DNA of 64,000 bases from Bacillota bacterium (GTDB lineage Bacteria; Bacillota; Clostridia; Acetivibrionales; DSM-1351), in contig JAEYHZ010000014.1 in the NCBI GenBank assembly GCA_023409265.1, positions 758,811 through 822,810 on the forward strand, in the 5' to 3' direction. The notes under the pieces were generated by a model, which saw only the letters and a program-made list of their open reading frames with translations, was not told where the DNA came from and searched no databases. The position numbers and the translations under genes were made by a program. This document shows, piece by piece, positions 59,277 to 64,000 of the stretch; within the stretch, counting starts at the first letter, position 1, and each line of letters starts with the position of its first letter.

Positions 59277-61544
59277 ATGGAGAATTATCACGAACAGCTT
59301 GAATTTGAAAAAAATCATCTGGAAAAAATAAAAGCCAGAATTGAAGCTCAGCTGACCAAAGAATTGGTAAAGCTGAAAGAAAAGAAAGGGCAGCTGATTG
59401 CCGACAGAAAAGATATGTATGAAAATACAAGCCATTATTCACAGGACTTTGAAAAACTTTCCGACGCTATAACCTTCTTAAAGCCTATAGAAGTACAAAC
59501 TTATGACTATGAAGCAACTGAAGCCCGAATAAAAAAATATGAGAGGATGGGCCAATCGCCTTATTTTGCCAGAATTGATTTTATAGAAGAGGGTTTTGAG
59601 AAAGAGAGTATTTATATAGGGTTAGGGAACCTGTCTGATGAAAAAACTCATCAAACTTATATTTGTGACTGGAGAGCTCCCATATCCAGCATATTTTACA
59701 GATACGGCCTTGGCAGTGCTAAATACAAAGCACCATATGGAGATATTGAAGGCGAAGTAACACTAAAAAGACAGTTTGAGATAAGGAAAGGTGAGCTGCA
59801 GTACCTCTTTGATTCCAGTATGACCATCATTGACGATATACTAAAGCAGGCCTTATCTCAAAATTCTTCTGCAAAGATGAAAAGCATTGTGGAGACAATT
59901 CAAAAGGAGCAGGACATTATAATAAGAGATATTGAAAATGATCTCTTGATAGTACAGGGTGTTGCAGGAAGCGGAAAGACCTCGGTAGCACTGCATAGGG
60001 TTGCCTATCTCATGTATCATGGCTTAACAGACAATTTAACTGCTAATAATATAATTCTCATTACTCCGAATAACCTCTTTGAGAAGTATATCGACAATGT
60101 ATTACCCGAGTTGGGTGAAAAAAATATTCAGGCACTTACGTTGGAAGAAATGTTTGACAGTGTTTTTGATGAAAAAATAAAAATCAGCCATAGAAATCAA
60201 TTAATAGAGGAAATAATTACCCTTAAGGATATTGAGAAAAAGAAGCTTTTAAAAAGTGGAATGGAGTTTAAACTATCTAAAGAGTTCCTAATTATAATTG
60301 ATCGGTATTTAAAGTATTTTGAGCATAGGATGCTTGATTTCAGGGATATATTCTATAGTGGTGAATTTATTGTAAATCGGCATTTGATAAAGTCAGAGCT
60401 TCTAAGTCAGAATGATATTTCACTGCCTCTTGAAAAAAGGCTTGAAAAAATAGAAAAAAGAATAATGCTGAGAATTCATGAACTAAGAAAACATCGTTTG
60501 GAAAGGTTGGAGAAGTTTATAGGAGAATACCCTGAACATATTTATGAAGTTAAACCTTTAGCAAGACTAATATCCTTAAAAGAAAATACCGCATTAAAAA
60601 AAGAAATTCATAAATTTACAAGGGTTGATGCACTGGAAGTACTAAAAAGGCTGGCAGGAGATAAAAACCTATTTTTCAGGATGGCACATGGACTAAAACT
60701 TCCGGAAAATATTAAGGATATACTTACTCAAATGAAAAAAGGCCTGGAGGAACCAATCCTACAATATGATAATGGAATGGTACTTCTGGCTACAAAACTA
60801 AAACTGGCAGGATGTGACCGCTACAAGGATATAATGCAGGTGGTTGTTGATGAGGCTCAGGACTATTACCCTGTACAATATGAAATATTAAAAAAATCAT
60901 TTACAAACGCAAAGTTCACTGTAATGGGAGATATAAATCAGACTATAGAGAAGACCGCAGACCTGTCAGTCTATTCAGACATAAAAGAGATTCTTAATAA
61001 AAGAAGAAGTTCCACTGTGTTAATGAAAAAAAGTTTCCGCTGCTCATATGAGATTAACAGATTCAGCTCATATTTCGGAGACAAGGATATTGAAATAGAA
61101 AGCTTCGAAAGGTATGAAGGCTTGCCGGAGGTGATAAAAACTCAAAGCTGCGAAAAAATGGAGATTGCTTTAAGAGAAAAGGTTGATCAATACAGAACAG
61201 ATGGCTATCAGTCTATAGCTGTAATTTGCAAGAGCATGGTAGAATCGGAAGACTTATATAATAAAATAGGCAAACAGCTGGGGGCAGTATTAATTAATCA
61301 AAAGTCCTTCGAGTCTGTCAATCAGGTCACAATACTTCCTGTGTATATGGCAAAAGGACTGGAATTTGACGCAGTAATTCTTTGGGATACCAGTGATGGG
61401 ACATATAGTGATTCCGACGACAGGCAGCTGTTATATATATCCTGTACCAGAGCATTACACAGGTTATCACTGATGTATACCGGAAATAAAAGCAGGTTTA
61501 TTCCTGACTTTGCAGAAGCGAATTTTTTACACATTTCCGAATAA
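59277..61544 (+). CDS. helD: RNA polymerase recycling motor HelD (UvrD/Rep-like helicase fold)
   Basis: The 755-residue protein has an N-terminal coiled coil (residues 1-60), which in HelD enters the RNA polymerase channel, then Walker A VVQGVAGSGKTSVALHRVAY (about 222-241), Walker B QVVVDEAQDYYPVQYEIL, and the C-terminal helicase motif MAKGLEFDAVILW. HelD releases stalled RNA polymerase from DNA. AAAGGAG precedes the ATG. It has its own promoter with a palindrome. Confidence 0.9.
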   Translation: MENYHEQLEFEKNHLEKIKARIEAQLTKELVKLKEKKGQLIADRKDMYENTSHYSQDFEKLSDAITFLKPIEVQTYDYEATEARIKKYERMGQSPYFARIDFIEEGFEKESIYIGLGNLSDEKTHQTYICDWRAPISSIFYRYGLGSAKYKAPYGDIEGEVTLKRQFEIRKGELQYLFDSSMTIIDDILKQALSQNSSAKMKSIVETIQKEQDIIIRDIENDLLIVQGVAGSGKTSVALHRVAYLMYHGLTDNLTANNIILITPNNLFEKYIDNVLPELGEKNIQALTLEEMFDSVFDEKIKISHRNQLIEEIITLKDIEKKKLLKSGMEFKLSKEFLIIIDRYLKYFEHRMLDFRDIFYSGEFIVNRHLIKSELLSQNDISLPLEKRLEKIEKRIMLRIHELRKHRLERLEKFIGEYPEHIYEVKPLARLISLKENTALKKEIHKFTRVDALEVLKRLAGDKNLFFRMAHGLKLPENIKDILTQMKKGLEEPILQYDNGMVLLATKLKLAGCDRYKDIMQVVVDEAQDYYPVQYEILKKSFTNAKFTVMGDINQTIEKTADLSVYSDIKEILNKRRSSTVLMKKSFRCSYEINRFSSYFGDKDIEIESFERYEGLPEVIKTQSCEKMEIALREKVDQYRTDGYQSIAVICKSMVESEDLYNKIGKQLGAVLINQKSFESVNQVTILPVYMAKGLEFDAVILWDTSDGTYSDSDDRQLLYISCTRALHRLSLMYTGNKSRFIPDFAEANFLHISE

Positions 61545-61682
61545 ACAAATGTTTTTTAAGTATTAAATATATGCGTCTATGAATAAAACTCAAGAACTAA
61601 TATTGGAGAAAAAGTCGGATTCTTAAACCAAAAAAGTGTTATCATTGTGTCATCTTAAGATATTAAAAGGGAGTGCTCCTTT

Positions 61683-62585
61683 ATGAACTATTACGAAAGA
61701 ATTCAACGGTCAATTGATTACATTGAGGGCAATCTTGAAAACGCCATTGATATTAATAGTGCTTCGCAGATGGCATTTATGTCACTTTCAAACTTCTACC
61801 GTATGTTTTTTGCACTGGCAGGATATTCAGTCAAGGAATATATTAGAATGCGCAGAATAAGCCTGGCTGCAGAAGAAATAGCAGAAAGTAATAAAAGCAT
61901 TATTGATTTAGCTGTTAAATATGATTTTGAGAGCGGCGACAGCTTTTCAAGAGCTTTCAGACGTATAACCGGTTATTTGCCCAGTGAATTCAGAAAGAAA
62001 AAGAAACAGTTTTGTTTTGAAAGGATGAATATTATGGATAAGTATTTTGAGATTCAGGATAAGGAGCTACTGGAGAAATATCCCGATATTAAAGTTTTAA
62101 AAGAGCTGAAATCGACAAAGGTAGCATACTATAATTTCTTCGGAAAAAATCCTGAGAATAATGCATTTGAGGTCATGAAAGACTGGGTTAACAAAATGGG
62201 AATAAAGGTTTGTGAGCAAAATCATCGTATCTTTGGGTACAACAACCCAGGTCCGGCTTCGGAAGAGCAGACTGAGTACGGGTATGAAGTTTGTATTACT
62301 GTAGATGAAAGTTTTGAGTTCAACCATCCGCACATTAAGACTAAATATCTTGAGGGGGGACTCTATGCCGTAACCAATGTTAAAAGAGATGAAGAGCATG
62401 ATATGGGTGATGGTATTATGCTGACATGGAAACGATTTAATAACTGGCTCTTAGACAGCAAATATATTTATGGAGAACATCAGTGGCTTGAGGAGCACCT
62501 TGGATTTGACGAGAAATTCAACCACACCGGAGGAATAGACCTGTACATGCCTATAGCAGAAAAAAAGGCCCGGATACTATTATGA
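61683..62585 (+). CDS. AraC-family regulator with GyrI-like effector domain
   Basis: The 300-residue protein has an N-terminal AraC double helix-turn-helix (residues 8-105: ASQMAFMSLSNFYRMFFALAGY, and KYDFESGDSFSRAFRRITGY), then a GyrI-like effector-binding domain (about 140-300; RIFGYNNPGPASEEQTEYGYE, LYMPIAEK). Proteins of this layout sense small molecules and regulate efflux or stress genes. The likely target is unknown. GGGAG precedes the ATG. Confidence 0.9.
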   Translation: MNYYERIQRSIDYIEGNLENAIDINSASQMAFMSLSNFYRMFFALAGYSVKEYIRMRRISLAAEEIAESNKSIIDLAVKYDFESGDSFSRAFRRITGYLPSEFRKKKKQFCFERMNIMDKYFEIQDKELLEKYPDIKVLKELKSTKVAYYNFFGKNPENNAFEVMKDWVNKMGIKVCEQNHRIFGYNNPGPASEEQTEYGYEVCITVDESFEFNHPHIKTKYLEGGLYAVTNVKRDEEHDMGDGIMLTWKRFNNWLLDSKYIYGEHQWLEEHLGFDEKFNHTGGIDLYMPIAEKKARILL

Positions 62586-62713
62586 TGTTTGAAAAGTGGA
62601 ACCCATGTGGACAGCATGTTATACAGCAACAGGGCCCGATGCTGCAGAAAAGGCCATATATTGCTTCTGAGACAGAGATGGCTTTATATATGCTGGTGAG
62701 AAAGCGAATATAA
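62582..62713 (+). CDS. Possible 43-residue frame after the AraC-type gene
   Basis: The frame starts with ATGATG overlapping the AraC gene stop as ATGA, and ends at 62713. The product (W-x-PCG near the start, IASETEMALYMLVRKRI at the end) resembles no protein I know. It could be a short real gene or the remnant of a longer domain. No independent ribosome binding site is seen, so coupled translation would be needed. Confidence 0.3.
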   Translation: MMFEKWNPCGQHVIQQQGPMLQKRPYIASETEMALYMLVRKRI

Positions 62714-62755
62714 AATATATTCTACTTAAATTAAGTAAAGGAAGTGATAGGTATT

Positions 62756-63214
62756 ATGACAGTAATTATACCCGCAGAAGAAAAGGATGCTACAGACCTT
62801 AGAAATATTTGTATCAAAGCATTTGAAGAAGATAAAAAATTATACGGTACAATGCCTCCCAATATGGAAAAGGTAACTTGGCATAGACAGAATATTGAAA
62901 GCGGATTGTATTACAAGATAATTGAGGAAGGAAAAATTGTTGGCGGTATTAAGTTATTCAATTCAGGCAATGGACATATGCGGCTTGGCACTATATACAT
63001 AGATCCGGATTATCAGAATAAACATATAGGCACGGAGGCAATCACAATCATTGAAAGGGAGTTCCCAGACATAAACAAATGGTCTCTTGATACCCCCTAC
63101 AAGAGTTACAGGAATCATCACTTTTATGAGAAGCTCGGATACAAAAAAATAGCTGAAGAACATCCTGAACAGAATAAGGAGTTTACACTCTTTATATATG
63201 AGAAAAATATGTGA
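62756..63214 (+). CDS. GNAT-family N-acetyltransferase
   Basis: The 152-residue protein has the GNAT fold pattern: KIIEEGKIVGGIKLF, then LGTIYIDPDYQNKHIGTEAI with a Q/R-x-x-G-x-A-like acetyl-CoA loop, and HHFYEKLGYKKI near the C-terminus. The substrate is not known. The ATG at 62756 is preferred; an in-frame GTG at 62744 lies too close to AGGAAG. Confidence 0.85.
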   Translation: MTVIIPAEEKDATDLRNICIKAFEEDKKLYGTMPPNMEKVTWHRQNIESGLYYKIIEEGKIVGGIKLFNSGNGHMRLGTIYIDPDYQNKHIGTEAITIIEREFPDINKWSLDTPYKSYRNHHFYEKLGYKKIAEEHPEQNKEFTLFIYEKNM

Positions 63215-63224
63215 AATTAAAAAC

Positions 63225-63355
63225 ACAGATGTGATACAAAAACCATAGATTCGAAACAAACCAAAGATGCGAAACCAAAACCATAAACGTGATATAAAAA
63301 AACAGAATATAAACAACAACCAGCTGTGATACACAACAATAGAAGTGATACAAAA
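63225..63355 (+). repeat. Degenerate tandem repeat of about 20 bases
   Basis: A unit approximating GATGTGATACAAAAACCATA recurs about six times with substitutions and small length changes, for example GATTCGAAACAAACCAAA, GATGCGAAACCAAAACCATA and GAAGTGATACAAAACC. It starts just past the acetyltransferase stop. The unit is not a multiple of three and shows no frame. Confidence 0.6.
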
Positions 63356-63778
63356 CCTGTAGGAAAAGCTGTATTTATTAACTATAAATAATCAGTATAA
63401 TATTTACCCTGTAAGCTTAAGAAAACATAATGGAAGCATAAGTGTAAAAATACTAATGCCTTCATTATGTTTTCTTATAAATAATTATGGTTTGTCAGTA
63501 ACCAAATATCCAAGCGTGAAATATCATATTTGTAGACATTTAAATAATATATAAAATCAGGAATGTAATGTGAGTATGCCAGATATAACATAGGATATTC
63601 GTGTGAGAAACAGAGAATACATCCGATAAATTAATTTAAAGGCGAATTATAGATGGATGATACGTTGAATATCACCCGGGTATGGTGATATACTAACCAA
63701 GCTGTCGGAAACGACAACACTTAAATTAAATTGAGTTTGACAGTTTTGAAAAAACTTTAAACAAAATGAAATAAAGTG
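63356..63778. other. Intergenic region before the terminal promoter
   Basis: Contains the long hairpin at 63419-63476, a smaller one (ATATCACC-CGGGTAT-GGTGATAT, 63669-63691), and an unpaired TTGACA at 63737. No coding frame is supported. Confidence 0.5.
63419..63476. terminator. Long hairpin, terminator-like
   Basis: AAGAAAACATAATGGAAGCAT pairs with ATGCCTTCATTATGTTTTCTT (one mismatch pair) around a 16-base loop. It is A/T-flanked. It probably ends the transcript of the acetyltransferase and shields the downstream stable-RNA promoter. Confidence 0.65.
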
Positions 63779-63807
63779 TTGACAATGGAACAGCAACATG
63801 ATATTAT
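63779..63807 (+). promoter_or_regulatory. Strong promoter of a probable rRNA operon
   Basis: TTGACA (63779-63784) and TATTAT (63802-63807) are separated by 17 bases; TATAAT at 63805-63810 is an alternative -10. About 190 bases of leader follow to the end of the window, including GACTCTTTAAAA (63947-63958), similar to the rRNA antitermination boxA. No rRNA gene lies inside the window, so the assignment to an rRNA operon is an inference. Confidence 0.55.
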
Positions 63808-64000
63808 AATTAAGCTGCTTGCGACGAGCGGTCAGCTAAAAACCTTGAAAAGCAGATGTAACAACGCTTTAGAGGTTCAAGATATAGTATCTTGAAATGG
63901 ACTTTGAAAAGTAAACAGTGACAAATACATGCAAATGTAAGTAAAGGACTCTTTAAAATTCCAGAATCCATTGGATTCTAAAAATGAGTAACTTGCGAAC

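Overview
The window is the replication-origin region of a low-GC, spore-forming, motile anaerobic Firmicute. The gene order around dnaA, the four-subunit pyruvate:ferredoxin oxidoreductase, formate-tetrahydrofolate ligase, several sporulation-type genes (YabG-like, BofA, CotS-like, Soj/Spo0J, Noc) and the oligosaccharide-utilisation genes suggest a member of the clostridia close to Ruminiclostridium. The genus is an inference; no rRNA gene lies inside the window to confirm it.

Layout. The origin lies between dnaA (minus strand, start at 47544) and rpmH (plus strand, start at 48206), with clusters of DnaA-box-like 9-mers on both sides of dnaA. Left of it almost everything is on the minus strand: dnaA, dnaN, yaaA, recF, remB, gyrB, a parS site, a nucleotidyltransferase-like gene, an MBL-fold hydrolase, a second parS site, parA-parB, a DUF4446 gene, a TPR protein and two serine tRNAs. 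Right of it everything is on the plus strand: rpmH, rnpA, yidD, yidC, khpB (jag), mnmE, mnmG, rsmG, noc, gyrA, helD, an AraC/GyrI-type regulator and a GNAT acetyltransferase. The window ends in what looks like a stable-RNA promoter and leader. gyrA and gyrB are therefore on opposite sides of the origin, as are noc and parAB.

Further left are accessory modules. At 30.7-34.5 kb a very large flagellin follows a degenerate CsrA-like gene and a structured leader, with a LytTR regulator and a decayed LytTR copy next to the tRNAs. At 24.8-30.3 kb a response regulator, ABC exporter, histidine kinase and serine hydrolase form an envelope-stress or resistance-type cluster bracketed by two copies of a short repeat. 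At 14.3-24.4 kb is a mannoside uptake and breakdown locus: ROK regulator, sugar-binding lipoprotein, two permeases, GH38 mannosidase, ROK kinase and mannose-6-phosphate isomerase, without its own ATPase. At 10.7-13.4 kb lie small membrane and housekeeping genes. At 7.7-10.7 kb a BlaI repressor and an M56 metallopeptidase fused to about twenty leucine-rich repeats sit between yaaL and bofA, two genes that are neighbours in Bacillus-type gene orders. At 3.9-6.9 kb is the porCDAB operon with its own promoter and a hairpin-rich leader. The left end has a CotS-like gene, fhs and a stand-alone YabG N-terminal domain.

Most interesting points: the BlaI/M56-LRR module with a 52-bp near-perfect palindrome as operator; the CsrA-like protein that has lost the usual RNA-binding N-terminus but sits directly upstream of a flagellin whose leader shows CsrA-type GGA hairpins; and the domain-duplicated 731-residue flagellin.
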